Assembly: GCA_951812535.1 (NCBI GenBank)
Contig: CATOSK010000006.1
Location: forward strand, 186,001 to 250,000
DNA length: 64,000 nucleotides
DNA from: an uncultured Dehalococcoidia bacterium
GTDB taxonomy: Bacteria; Chloroflexota; Dehalococcoidia; Lucifugimonadales; UBA3495
Direction of reading: 5' to 3'
Position 1 is the first letter of the stretch; every line of letters begins with the position of its first letter. The position numbers were made by a program, and so were the translations under genes. Positions 25,315 to 33,972 of the stretch are shown here, in pieces. Below the pieces are notes generated by a model. That model saw nothing but the letters and a program-made list of their open reading frames with translations. It searched no databases and was not told the origin of the DNA.

Positions 25315-26520
25315 TCACTTCTTGGTGCCCGAACTGCAAAACTCCCCCCACTCCTCCATCAGCGGCCTTCGGACCTCGAGCAGGTCGGTGTGCTGGATGT
25401 AGGCTTCCTGGGTAGCGTTTCCCAGGTTGTGGGCAAGCGCGGCCTCACTGGGCAGCCATGTAGCGTCCGCGCCCTTGGTCTCCATGCACCATTTCTTGAA
25501 ACTGCTCCGGAACCCATGGGCCACCGCGGGAATCTCCAGCCTCCTCAACATCGTCGTATACACCATGTCCGACAACGGCCGGCCGTCTTTCCCGGAAGGG
25601 AAAATTAACCCGCTACCGTGATCATCCGTTTCCTTCGCCTGGGACAAGATCTCCAGGCACCGATGAGACAACGGGACCCGGTGCTCCCGGCGGGCCTTCA
25701 TCCGCTCTGGCGGTACCGTCCAGGTACCAGTCTCCAGATCAATCTCCAGCCATTGCGCCAGCCGGACCTCGCTGGAGCGGGCCGCGGTCAGCACCAGGAA
25801 CTCGAAGGACAGTTTCGTAACCTCGTCGGCGGTGGACTCCCGGACACGCCGCAAGGCTTCTGGGACCTCGGTGTAAGGCAGAGCGGTGTGGTGACCCTTC
25901 AGCCGGGAAACCCGGGGCAGGACCCGCAGGATGCCCTTGCCTGCAGGGTTGTCCATCCTCCACCCCTGGAAGACGACCCAGTCGAATATCGTCTCGAGGC
26001 GTTGCCGCACCCGGCTGGCCGTCTCGGGCTTGGTCGTCCAGATGGGGGTGAGGATTGCCAAGACATCGCCGGTGGTGACCTCGTCCACCGGCTTCCGTCC
26101 TATGACAGGGTGGGCGTAGGTCGCCAGGGTGTTCGTCCACTGGGAGGCGTGCTTGGCGTTGCTCCAGGTGGGCCGGCGCATCTCGATGACCTGTTCGGCG
26201 GCCTGGGCAAAGGTCGGGATGGCGGGCCTCTTGAGTTCCTCGACGGCCTGGCGTTTCTCGGCCAGAGGGTCCTTCCCCTGTCGGATGAGGCGCTGGTTCT
26301 CGGCGGCCAGTTCCCGGGCATCGGCCAGGGAAACGGCGGGATAGCCCCCCAACCCGATGTTGTGGCGCTTTCCCCCGACAGTGACGCGCTGCACCCACCA
26401 ACGCGATCCGGAGGGAACGACCTTGAGGTTCAGACCATTGCCGTCGGCATACATGCCGGGCTTGGCGACGGTGCGGACAAAGGCGGCGTACAGGGACTGA
26501 TGGGGTACTTTGCGAGGCAT
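25315..26520 (-). CDS. Tyrosine recombinase, P4-type integrase (DUF4102 arm-binding)
   Basis: A 401-residue integrase of normal length. The N-terminal arm-binding domain is seen in GGKRHNIGLGGYPAVSLADA. A core-binding domain (about 105-200) follows. Catalytic residues appear in LVLTAARSSEVRLAQW (first Arg), HGFRSSFKKW (His-x-x-Arg), AHNLGN (His) and EAYIQHTDLLEVRRPLMEEW (nucleophile Tyr). P4-type integrases insert elements into tRNA 3' ends. The tRNA-Ser 3' end lies 162 bases from its start codon, so tRNA-Ser is the probable attachment site and the element should extend to lower coordinates. Confidence 0.93.
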   Translation of the reverse strand: MPRKVPHQSLYAAFVRTVAKPGMYADGNGLNLKVVPSGSRWWVQRVTVGGKRHNIGLGGYPAVSLADARELAAENQRLIRQGKDPLAEKRQAVEELKRPAIPTFAQAAEQVIEMRRPTWSNAKHASQWTNTLATYAHPVIGRKPVDEVTTGDVLAILTPIWTTKPETASRVRQRLETIFDWVVFQGWRMDNPAGKGILRVLPRVSRLKGHHTALPYTEVPEALRRVRESTADEVTKLSFEFLVLTAARSSEVRLAQWLEIDLETGTWTVPPERMKARREHRVPLSHRCLEILSQAKETDDHGSGLIFPSGKDGRPLSDMVYTTMLRRLEIPAVAHGFRSSFKKWCMETKGADATWLPSEAALAHNLGNATQEAYIQHTDLLEVRRPLMEEWGEFCSSGTKK

Positions 26521-26617
26521 CCGGCACCCCCAAGATGGTATACCTACTGTTATACCTAACCCAAAAGGATTGTACCGGATGATGATGGACGTTACAAGAC
26601 GCTAAATTCGCTAAATG

Positions 26618-26649
26618 AGACTCCCATGAGCGCCGCATTGGGAGTCTTT
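26618..26649 (+). terminator. Hairpin followed by T-run between integrase and tRNA-Ser
   Basis: GACTCCCA (26618-26625) pairs perfectly with TGGGAGTC (26638-26645) and is followed by TTTT on the plus strand. Orientation would stop plus-strand transcripts entering from the element; no plus gene is just upstream, so the role is unclear. Confidence 0.45.
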
Positions 26650-26681
26650 TGAGATATTCACGAGTGATTCAATAATAGTCC

Positions 26682-26772
26682 TGGCGGAGAGGGCGGGATT
26701 CGAACCCGCGAGAGGCGGTTAGCCCCTACGCGATTTCCAGTCGCGCCCGTTCGTCCACTCCGGCACCTCTCC
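26682..26772 (-). tRNA. tRNA-Ser (GGA anticodon)
   Basis: The minus strand folds as a complete class II tRNA. The acceptor GGAGAGG pairs with CCTCTCC. The anticodon arm CGCGA-CTGGAAA-TCGCG gives anticodon GGA. A long variable arm is followed by the T-arm GCGGG-TTCGAAT-CCCGC, discriminator G, and an encoded CCA. Its 3' end faces the integrase gene. Confidence 0.95.
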
Positions 26773-26983
26773 AGGCTGTTGGGGAATTTTGGGGACAGGC
26801 ACTGAGGCCCTCGCCTTCACGCTCACGGAAGGCAAGGGGGATGTCTAACCGCGTCGGCCATTATAGAACCCGCCACATCCACTGTCCAGCGCACTGCTCG
26901 TGCGGTGCATACGGGTTTATGGCATAATACCGACCGCCCTCCACAGGTCGTTCCACCTTCTACCTCCCTTTACAGGAGTCGCC

Positions 26984-27805
26984 ATGTTCGACAAGATCCA
27001 GCACATCGGATACCTCGTCGACGACCTCGACGCTGCCGTGGACTGGTACCGCGAAAACTTCGGCGGCGAGAACGCCGGGGGCGGCAACCTCAACCCCTCC
27101 GTCGCCGTCCCCAGCGGAGGGCGCAACGCCTTCGTCCACTTCGGACAGGTCGAAGCCGAAATCATTGAACCCAACGACAAGGAAGGCCTCGCCTCCGGCG
27201 CCCTCAACATGCACCACGTCGCCTACGTCGTCGCCGACATCGACCAGGCCAAGGCGGATCTGGAGGCCCGCGGCTTCCGCTTCGCCACCGAGCGGGCCTT
27301 CACCAACGTCCTCGGCCAGGGCGTCCTGTATTTCGATCCCGCCACCACCAACGGCTGCCTGATGCACCTCACCCAGCAGCCCCAGGTCCCCAACGCCACC
27401 GGTGTCGGCCAGGGAGTCGACGTCCAGCGCATCGTCCACGCCGGATACCGCGTGCCCAACCTCGAGGACGCCATCGCCTGGTACCAGGACAACTTCGACG
27501 GCGTCCACATCGGCGGCGGAGCCTCCCGCAACGGCGGACGCAACGCCTTCGTCAACTTTGGGCAGGTACAAGTCGAGCTCATCGAACCGGGAGACCCCGC
27601 TTCCCTCGGCGGCAATCTCGCCATGGACCACGTCGGATACGTCGTCAATGACATCGCCGCCGGTGTCGACGACTGCTGCGGCCGCGGCTTCCAGTTCGTC
27701 GCCGACACTCCCAACACCAACTCCGTCGGACAGCAGGTGCTCTACTTCGACACCGCCTGCACCCGCGACAGCCGGATGCACCTGACCCAGCTCCCGCCGG
27801 ACTAG
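26984..27805 (+). CDS. Two-domain VOC (glyoxalase/dioxygenase superfamily) protein
   Basis: Starting at ATG 26984 (AGGAG 7-8 bases upstream) the 273-residue protein has two tandem VOC domains of about 125 residues. Each opens HIGYLVDDLDAAVDWYRENF or HAGYRVPNLEDAIAWYQDNF and closes with a catalytic-type Glu region (AEIIEP, VELIEP) and MHHVAYVV or MDHVGYVV. The metal-site layout resembles methylmalonyl-CoA epimerase/glyoxalase. Actual substrate is unknown. It is followed after 14 bases by aroK on the same strand, but no functional link to the shikimate pathway is implied. Confidence 0.85.
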   Translation: MFDKIQHIGYLVDDLDAAVDWYRENFGGENAGGGNLNPSVAVPSGGRNAFVHFGQVEAEIIEPNDKEGLASGALNMHHVAYVVADIDQAKADLEARGFRFATERAFTNVLGQGVLYFDPATTNGCLMHLTQQPQVPNATGVGQGVDVQRIVHAGYRVPNLEDAIAWYQDNFDGVHIGGGASRNGGRNAFVNFGQVQVELIEPGDPASLGGNLAMDHVGYVVNDIAAGVDDCCGRGFQFVADTPNTNSVGQQVLYFDTACTRDSRMHLTQLPPD

Positions 27806-27819
27806 GCCCGGCCCATCCC

Positions 27820-28380
27820 GTGACCACTCCGGCGGACCAACCGGCCAACATCATCCTGGTGGGATTCATGGCCACCGGAAAGACCCACGTGGGACGGTGC
27901 CTGTCCCAACTTACCGGCTGGCCCCTCCACGACGCCGACGACGAAATCGTCCGCCGCGCCGGATGCTCGGTAGAGGATATCTTCTCCCGCGACGGAGAGG
28001 GGGCGTTCCGCGACCTCGAACGCCAGGTAATTGCCGACCTGTGCTCCGGCAAGAACCGGGTCATCTCCGCTGGCGGCGGGGCCTTCGTCCAGCCCGCCAA
28101 CCAGGATGTGATGCTGCGGAATGGCCTCGTCATCTGCCTCACCGCCACCCCGGAAACCATCTGCGCCCGCGTCCAGAAGGAAGCCGGTCCCAACGCCCCC
28201 ATCCGCCCCCTGCTGGCCGGAGACGACCCCCTCCAGCGCATCCGCGGCCTCCTGGAAGCCCGCGCCGGAGCCTACTCCCACGCCCACCACACCATCCCCA
28301 CCGACACCCTGACCATCGCGGAAGTGGCGGACCGCATCCTGACCCTCTGGCAGCAATCCGCCGTTTCCCCTATCCTTTAA
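27820..28380 (+). CDS. aroK: Shikimate kinase
   Basis: A 186-residue kinase phosphorylating shikimate at O3 with ATP. The Walker A is ILVGFMATGKTHVGR (residues 12-26). The shikimate-binding acidic pair is in LHDADDEIVRRAG, and the Walker B-like GGG is in VISAGGGAFVQ. The lid and adenine-binding arginines are in RPLLAGDDPLQRI. The start is GTG 27820 after a GGCCC-rich stretch, with only a weak ribosome binding site, suggesting coupling to the upstream VOC gene. aroB follows 41 bases downstream; the two form an aro operon. Confidence 0.93.
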   Translation: MTTPADQPANIILVGFMATGKTHVGRCLSQLTGWPLHDADDEIVRRAGCSVEDIFSRDGEGAFRDLERQVIADLCSGKNRVISAGGGAFVQPANQDVMLRNGLVICLTATPETICARVQKEAGPNAPIRPLLAGDDPLQRIRGLLEARAGAYSHAHHTIPTDTLTIAEVADRILTLWQQSAVSPIL

Positions 28381-28421
28381 TCCACCAACGGATGATCCCC
28401 CACCCAGGGAGAATACCTGAC

Positions 28422-29522
28422 ATGACCGACACCGACCTCGCCGCAACCGTCCACCACTCCGGCGGCTCCTACCCCGTCGTAGCCGGATGGGGCCTCATCG
28501 ACCGCCTCGGGGAGAGACTCCTGGAACTCGGGGTCAAGGGCCCGGCCTACATCATCACCGACGATAACGTCATGCGCCCTTACGGACGCAACGCCCAGTG
28601 GGCCCTCCAGCGCGCCGGCATCGCCGCCCACGTCTTCATCATCCCCCCGGGCGAACCCAGCAAGACCTTTGGACTGGCCCAGTCCATCTACGAGTGGCTC
28701 GTCGGACTCAAGGCCGAGCGAGGACAGCCCATCATCGCCGTCGGCGGTGGCGTGGTCGGAGATTTAGCCGGATTCGTCGCGGCCACCTTCCTGCGCGGCG
28801 TACCCTTCTTCCAGGTGCCCACCAGCATGGCCGCCATGGTCGACGCCAGCATCGGAGGCAAGGTCGCCGTCAACCTCCCCCAGGCCAAGAACCTCGTCGG
28901 CGCCTTCTACCAGCCCCAGGCAGTCATCGCCGACGTTCAGGCCCTCTCCACTCTGGGCAAGCGCGAGCTTTCAGAAGGCTGGGCCGAGGCCATCAAGCAC
29001 GGCCTCATCCTCGACGCCGACCTCCTCGATGTCTTCGAGGAACACGCCGAGGCCCTCATGAACGTGGAGCCGGAAATCTCCACCGAGGTCATCCGGCGCA
29101 GCATGGCCATCAAGGCCGACGTGGTCAGCCAGGACGAGCGCGAGACCCTGGGAATCCGCATCCTGCTCAACTACGGCCATACAATCGGACACGCCCTCGA
29201 GTCATCCACCGAGTACGGCCGGTTCATGCACGGCGAGGGGGTATCTATCGGAATGATGGGCGTCGCCCGCATGGCCTCCCGCCTGGGAATGATCCCCGAG
29301 AGCATTGTGGACCGACACCGCGAAATCCTCCAGCGGTTCAACCTGCCCATCAAGGCGTCTGGGATGTCGGTGGACCAGATCCGCTATGCCATGTCCCTGG
29401 ACAAGAAAGTCCAGTCCGGCGCCAACCGCTGGGTCATGCTGGAGGAAGTGGGCCGCGCCGTCGTCCGCCAGGACGTCCCCTGGGAGCTGGTGGACGAAAC
29501 CCTCCACGAACTCGTGGACTAG
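28422..29522 (+). CDS. aroB: 3-dehydroquinate synthase
   Basis: A 366-residue NAD- and metal-dependent enzyme that cyclises DAHP to 3-dehydroquinate. The NAD-binding region is IIAVGGGVVGDLAGFVAATF. Substrate and metal motifs include VPTSMAAMVDASIGGKVAVN, ELSEGWAEAIKHGLI and ILLNYGHTIGHALE. ATG 28422 follows AGGGAGAA. The ORF track extends the frame upstream inside aroK, but that part is Arg/Pro-rich shadow sequence, so the internal ATG is chosen. Confidence 0.95.
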   Translation: MTDTDLAATVHHSGGSYPVVAGWGLIDRLGERLLELGVKGPAYIITDDNVMRPYGRNAQWALQRAGIAAHVFIIPPGEPSKTFGLAQSIYEWLVGLKAERGQPIIAVGGGVVGDLAGFVAATFLRGVPFFQVPTSMAAMVDASIGGKVAVNLPQAKNLVGAFYQPQAVIADVQALSTLGKRELSEGWAEAIKHGLILDADLLDVFEEHAEALMNVEPEISTEVIRRSMAIKADVVSQDERETLGIRILLNYGHTIGHALESSTEYGRFMHGEGVSIGMMGVARMASRLGMIPESIVDRHREILQRFNLPIKASGMSVDQIRYAMSLDKKVQSGANRWVMLEEVGRAVVRQDVPWELVDETLHELVD

Positions 29523-29555
29523 ACTCGTGGATTAGTGGATTAGAAGTAAAGGCCC

Positions 29556-30371
29556 CTACCCGTCCGCCTCCAGCAGCCGGATCTCCGTCTCCAGGTCCTG
29601 CGCCGATCCCGCGTCCCCCGCCGACAGCCGGAAGCACCGGTCCAGGTAGAGCTGGGCCAGCTGCGACCCCTTCCGAGAGTTGTCCTGCGCCGCCGCCAGC
29701 AGCCCCGCCAGCCGGAAGTTCTCCGGCAGATGGCGTCCCAGCGACGTAATCTCTGCGGATGCCTCGCTGGCCATCCCCGAATCCCGGCCCTCCTGGGCGA
29801 ACCGCAGCTTACCCAGCAGCCGGGACAACTCCGTCAGCTTGTCGCCTTCGCTCATCAGGCTGAACAGCACCTCGTTCACCTGGAGCGACGTGTCTTCTTC
29901 GGCAGCCGCGTCATTCCTTGCTTCCGGAGCGCTTCCCGCGATGCTCCCCTCGACCACCCGGGGCTCCGGCGCGTCCCCCGCCACGGCCGTATCCAGATAC
30001 TGCCCGCAGATCCGCGAGTACTCCTGCACCGCCTCCGTAACCGCCTCCATCATGCGGGGCAGGTCGAAGGAAAACATGCTGTCCGCGTAGACCAGGTCGT
30101 CGTCCCGCAGCCGGCTCAGATGCTCCACCTTCTGGTAGCTGTCCACCGGCTCCGGCACCGGCGGCATGGCGAAGGCCGAGAACTCGCTCAGCGGCGCAGA
30201 CCCCAGGTGCGACGCCAGGAAGGGCGGCACGTACTTGCTCAGGTCCGCCTGTATCGGCAGCACCACCGCGTAGGTCGCGTACACCTTGTCCGGCTCCGTC
30301 GAAACGCGGAAATAGAGCAGCGCGTGTCCCTTGGGTCGTTGCGGGTCTCCTCGGTCAAATGACAGGTTCAT
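29556..30371 (-). CDS. Conserved hypothetical protein (about 271 aa)
   Basis: A soluble acidic protein with an N-terminal beta-rich domain (HALLYFRVSTEPDKVYATYA, then VVLPIQADLSKYVPPFLASH) and a helical C-terminal half with Leu/Glu-rich segments. The mostly helical end (SRLLGKLRFAQEGR) suggests oligomerisation. The ATG at 30371 has GGTGAG seven bases upstream and is preferred to the GTG at 30383. It is convergent with aroB. No family recognised; I know of no function. Confidence 0.6.
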   Translation of the reverse strand: MNLSFDRGDPQRPKGHALLYFRVSTEPDKVYATYAVVLPIQADLSKYVPPFLASHLGSAPLSEFSAFAMPPVPEPVDSYQKVEHLSRLRDDDLVYADSMFSFDLPRMMEAVTEAVQEYSRICGQYLDTAVAGDAPEPRVVEGSIAGSAPEARNDAAAEEDTSLQVNEVLFSLMSEGDKLTELSRLLGKLRFAQEGRDSGMASEASAEITSLGRHLPENFRLAGLLAAAQDNSRKGSQLAQLYLDRCFRLSAGDAGSAQDLETEIRLLEADG

Positions 30372-30533
30372 ATCCGCGCTCACCGCCGTTCAGCATCCCG
30401 TTTAGCATCCCGTTCAGCATCATTGATTGGTCGCCTGTACATCCATTATAGGCGAAACCCTTTGCCCCTAACCACCCGGACAAATCCCTGCAATCGCCGG
30501 TTTCCGCTCCCTCGCCGGACACCCGGTTTCGCG

Positions 30534-30562
30534 TTGACTTGCCTAGTGAATTAAAGTAATGT
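30534..30562 (+). promoter_or_regulatory. Sigma70-type promoter for the MaoC operon
   Basis: TTGACT (30534-30539), 17-base spacer, TAATGT (30557-30562), 72 bases before the first MaoC start. Box match and spacing are good. Confidence 0.6.
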
Positions 30563-30634
30563 ATACCCGATTCCACCAGCAGGGGGCGCTCCACCTGCCG
30601 CAAGCGCGGCGGCCCCTCAGAAGGAGTTGCATTT

Positions 30635-31060
30635 ATGGCCCAACAGCAGCTGCCGGAACTGGTTTACAACAACCTGCAGATCGGCGAGGAACTCGGCTCT
30701 TACGAGTACGTCCTGACCCAGGAAATGGTCGATGAATACCGCAAGTCGGTGGACGACCCCGAGGGCGTGTTCCCGACCATCGCCGTCAAGCACGACGCCA
30801 CCGCCCTGGGAATGGCCTACGAGGACAACACCGGCGGAGTCAACGCCGGCAACGAGATCGAGCTCCACAATCCCCCCATCCCCGGCAAGGTCATCCGCGT
30901 CACCGGACGCATCCACGACAAGTACACCCGGCGCGACAAGCCTTACCTGGTCATCGAGGCCACCGCCACCGACGAGGACGGCCGGCTCATCGAGAAGATG
31001 CGGACCTACCAGATGAAAAAACCCGACGAGGTGGGAAAGAAATGGCATCCACAGGGCTAG
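30635..31060 (+). CDS. MaoC-like hot-dog dehydratase, first subunit
   Basis: A 141-residue hot-dog protein: LQIGEELGSYEYVLTQEMVD at the start, then FPTIAVKHDATALGMAYEDN, and VIRVTGRIHDKYTRRDKPYL in the beta core. It resembles the N-terminal-type (FAS1/MaoC dehydratase-N) half of enoyl-CoA hydratases that work as pairs. Catalytic residues of the hydratase motif are not obvious in this half. AAGGAG lies about 7 bases upstream of the ATG. It overlaps the next MaoC gene by 19 bases, so the two probably form a heteromeric hydratase acting on an acyl-CoA. Confidence 0.75.
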   Translation: MAQQQLPELVYNNLQIGEELGSYEYVLTQEMVDEYRKSVDDPEGVFPTIAVKHDATALGMAYEDNTGGVNAGNEIELHNPPIPGKVIRVTGRIHDKYTRRDKPYLVIEATATDEDGRLIEKMRTYQMKKPDEVGKKWHPQG

Positions 31061-31461
31061 AAGACAAGACCATCACCGAGCTCACCAAGACCATCACCCA
31101 GGTCAAGATCAACCAGTTCGAGTCTTGCGGCATCCGGGACCGCGAAAACATCCACAACAGTCCCGAGCTTGCCAAGCGCCGGCTGGGCACCACCTACCCC
31201 ATCGCCTCGGGGCGCATGTCCATTGCCTTCGCGTCCCAGCTGCTGCGGGAGTACTTCGGCGGCGACGTTTTCCACCACAGCGGCGTGGTCAACCTGAAGT
31301 TCCTCCGCCCGGTTAAGGAAGGCGACACTCTTACCGTCAGCGGCGCCTACAACAGCAGCCAGGACACCGATGACGGCACCCTCGTCATCGTAGACGTATC
31401 CTGCCGCAACCAGAACGGCGACATGACCGCCGTCGGCCAGGGCAGCGCCGTCGTCAAATAG
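31042..31461 (+). CDS. MaoC-like hot-dog dehydratase, second subunit
   Basis: A 139-residue hot-dog protein overlapping the preceding gene by 19 bases in another frame. Features include NSPELAKRRLGTTYPIASGR, ASQLLREYFGGDVFHHSGVV and LKFLRPVKEGDTLTVSG. The last is the characteristic F-x-x-PV-x-x-GDT-L strand of MaoC proteins. A canonical D-x-x-x-x-H catalytic pair is not clear, so activity may depend on the partner. Translational coupling is likely. Confidence 0.75.
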   Translation: MASTGLEDKTITELTKTITQVKINQFESCGIRDRENIHNSPELAKRRLGTTYPIASGRMSIAFASQLLREYFGGDVFHHSGVVNLKFLRPVKEGDTLTVSGAYNSSQDTDDGTLVIVDVSCRNQNGDMTAVGQGSAVVK

Positions 31462-31547
31462 CCCCCGCAACGCCACCGCGGTATTTTCCAGCGGGAGGCA
31501 TCATGCAGCGCACGGAAACCGGGAAAGTCATCCCGCTGAGGAGTATC

Positions 31548-31850
31548 ATGCCCGGAGCAGAGTTCGGAAAAGTCGAAGTCGATATCGTCTACTGCGTACC
31601 TTGAGGGTACCACGCAGTCGCCATGTGGCTGGCGACAGAGATCTGGCGCTCCCAGGAATCGGGAGACGTCGCCATCAAGCTCACCCCCGCCGGGGGCGGC
31701 AGGCTCGAGGTTAATCTCGACGGCGAGAAGATCTTCGACGTCAAGGAAGAGGGCGGGGTGCACCCCAACCTCTCCAAGGCCAACGAGCTCAAGATGGTCA
31801 TCGCCGACAAGGTCTTCGAAGTCGAAGAGGCCATCGCCGCCGGCAACTAG
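31548..31850 (+). CDS. SelW/SelT/SelH-like (Rdx) selenoprotein with in-frame UGA
   Basis: The ATG at 31548, preceded by GAGGAG, encodes a 100-residue thioredoxin-fold Rdx protein if the TGA at 31602-31604 is read as selenocysteine. Order: KVEVDIVYCVPU (a CxxU redox motif), then GYHAVAMWLATEIW, then GGGRLEVNLDGEKIFDVKEE, typical of the Rdx family. Downstream homology continues in the same frame to 31850, which decoding as stop would not explain. The ORF track shows only the 31623..31850 part. Cysteine-containing family members have CxxC at this place. Role is probably thiol redox; the partner is unknown. A perfect hairpin lies 12 bases after the TGA. The selA/selB/selC genes would have to be elsewhere. 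Confidence 0.85.
31617..31636 (+). promoter_or_regulatory. Bacterial SECIS-like hairpin in the selenoprotein coding region
   Basis: GTCGCC (31617-31622) pairs perfectly with GGCGAC (31631-31636) around loop ATGTGGCT, which can close by one further A-T pair and exposes GG. The stem begins 12 bases after the UGA. Position, stem and G-containing loop fit the bacterial SECIS pattern recognised by SelB. Confidence 0.7.
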
Positions 31851-31973
31851 CCGCCCGGTCCGGCGCACCGCAACGCCGTTTCATATCAGCAGCCCGGGCC
31901 GCCGCGTCTGGGCTGTATATTTTTGGCAACTCTGGACCGCTCCCCACAGCGGTCTGCACCTGGAGCTGGAACC

Positions 31974-32675
31974 TTGGCTAATCCTGAACACCTGAAGCTG
32001 GTCCAACAGGGACCCGAAGCCTTTGCCCTTTGGCGCAAGGAAAACCTGACCGCCGAGCTGGACCTCGAAGGCGCTGACCTGTCCGGCATCAACCTGGCGG
32101 GCGCGCGCATCCGCAACGCCAACCTGCGGGGAGCCAATCTCGCCCAGGCCCGCCTCTTCCGCGCCAGCCTGGCCAAGGCCAACCTGGAGGACGCCGATCT
32201 CACCGGCGCTGACCTCGGCCGCGCCAGCCTCGCCGACACCAACTGCCGGGGGGCCAATTTCACCAACGTTAACCTATACTGGGCCGACTTCCGGGGTGCC
32301 AGGCTCGAGGGAGCGGTGTTCCGCCACTCCCGGGCCATGCGCACATCCTTCTTCAACGCCGACCTGGCCGGAATCGACGCCAGCCAGGCTACCATGATCG
32401 AGGTCGACCTCCGCAACACCAACTGCACCGGCGCCAACTTCTCCTCCGCCAACATGAACGGCGCCGACATCAGCCGCGCCGTCCTCGAAGGCGCCGACTT
32501 CACCAAGGCCATGATCCGGGACTCCATGTGGATCATGACCGACATGCGCCACGCCAACTTCGACATGGCCAGCCTTCACCGCTCCGACCTCAGCATGGCC
32601 AAGTACGACAGCACCACCCGCTTCCCCGACAACTTCGATCCCCTCAACACCGGCCCCAAGGACGCCGTCGACTAG
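31974..32675 (+). CDS. Pentapeptide-repeat protein
   Basis: About 233 residues of tandem A(D/N)LXX repeats, e.g. LDLEGADLSGINLAGARIRN, ANLEDADLTGADLGRASLAD and ANFSSANMNGADISRAVLEG, forming a right-handed quadrilateral beta helix. The N-terminus has NPEHLKLVQQGPEAFALWRK, typical for starts of this family, so TTG 31974 (GGAG 8-9 bases upstream) is preferred to 31923. Pentapeptide proteins can mimic DNA or act as scaffolds; function here is unknown. Its stop codon lies immediately before the IS630 insertion. Confidence 0.9.
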   Translation: MANPEHLKLVQQGPEAFALWRKENLTAELDLEGADLSGINLAGARIRNANLRGANLAQARLFRASLAKANLEDADLTGADLGRASLADTNCRGANFTNVNLYWADFRGARLEGAVFRHSRAMRTSFFNADLAGIDASQATMIEVDLRNTNCTGANFSSANMNGADISRAVLEGADFTKAMIRDSMWIMTDMRHANFDMASLHRSDLSMAKYDSTTRFPDNFDPLNTGPKDAVD

Positions 32676-32677
32676 TA

Positions 32678-33901
32678 GTGAGTCAAAACAGAGATGTCAG
32701 GTATGGCGATAGCAGGAGGGAGGTGGTAGCGTTATAAGGGAAGCGGCGTAAGTGTAGTGGGAGGTGTGGGGTTCATGGTGCAGAAGAAGTATGAGGTTAG
32801 GCTCTCGCCGGAGGAGAGGAAGCATCTGCGGAAGGTGGTCCGGTCGGGACGGAGTTCGGCCCAGGCAATCACCCGGGCCCGCATTCTGCTGAAGGTGGAC
32901 GAGGGCTGGACGGCCGCTCAGGTGGCAACGGCCCTGGACATCTCGGAGCGGACGGTAATACGAGCCAGGAAGCGGTACGCGCAGGAGGGGTTGGAGGAGA
33001 CGTTGCATCGGCGCAACCAGGTGAACCGGTACCGGAAGCTGGACGAACGTGGGGAAGCTCATCTCATTGCTTTGGCCTGCAGCCCAGCCCCAGAGGGCCA
33101 CGACCACTGGACCCTGCGGCTGCTGGCGGGGAAGACGGTGGAACTGGGATTGGTGGAATCCCTGTCCCACGAGACGGTGCGGCTGCACCTGAAAAAAACG
33201 AACTCAAGCCGTGGCGGAAGCAGCAGTGGTGCATACCTGCGGTGAGCGCCGACTTCGTGGCCCACATGGAGGACGTGCTGGATCTGTACGCCGAACCCTA
33301 CGACCCAGCCAGGCCGGTGGTCTGCTTCGACGAGAGTTCCACTCAGTTGCTGGCTGAGACCAAGGAGCCCCTGCCAGCAGGGCCTGGGCGTCCCAGGCGC
33401 CAGGACTACGAGTACGTGAGGGGCGGTACTCGCAACCTGTTCCTCGCCTGTGAACCCAAGGCGGGCTGGCGCCACGTGGCTATCACCCAGCGGCGTACCA
33501 TGCAGGACTTCGCTCACCGGATGCGCTGGCTGGTGGACCAGGCCTACCCCGACGTCCCAGTGGTCCGAGTGATTCTGGACAATTTGAACACGCATCGGAC
33601 GGCGTCGCTGTATGAGACCTTCCCGCCAGCGGAGGCTCGGCGCATCGCCCAGCGGTTGGAGTTCCACCACACACCCAAGCACGGGAGTTGGCTCAATATG
33701 GCGGAGATGGAGTTCAGCGTCCTGGCCCGGGCCTGCCTGCGGGGACGCAACGGCGACGAGGACAGCCTGGGGAAAGCCGTGAACGCCAACGTGTCGGAGC
33801 GCAACGCCGCGGCGGCCCCCATTAACTGGCGATTTACCACCAGGGAGGCCAGAACCAAACTCCGCAGATTATATCCTGACACTACTGCTTTGACTGAACA
33901 C
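32678..33901 (+). mobile_element. IS630-family element
   Basis: Imperfect terminal inverted repeats GTGAGTCAAAACAG (32678) and, inverted, GTGTTCAGTCAAAGCAG (ending 33901) are flanked by TA at 32676-32677 and 33902-33903. TA duplication is the hallmark of IS630/Tc1 elements. The insertion lies directly after the stop codon of the pentapeptide gene, so that gene was not damaged. Confidence 0.85.
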
Positions 33902-33904
33902 TAG
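32775..33904 (+). CDS. IS630-family transposase in two frames
   Basis: The first frame (32775..33245) carries the helix-turn-helix region (YEVRLSPEERKHLRKVVRSG, then AQVATALDISERTVIRARKR). Near LHLKKT there is an A7 tract (about 33192-33198), after which the other frame continues NELKPWRKQQWCIPAVSADF. The catalytic Asp lies in PVVCFDESSTQLL, the second in VRVILDNLNTHR, and the Glu in WLNMAEMEFSVLAR. Programmed slippage at A-runs is usual in this family, so the element is probably active. The stop codon overlaps the target TA. Confidence 0.82.
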
Positions 33905-33972
33905 GCCGCATCGTCAGAATGGCAAGATAATGGCAGATTTCTGGGTAGCGGGTGATTGTGTGGGGCTGGGAC

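Noticed and set aside
25618-26559. 313-aa plus-strand ORF
   Set aside because: Antisense of the integrase.
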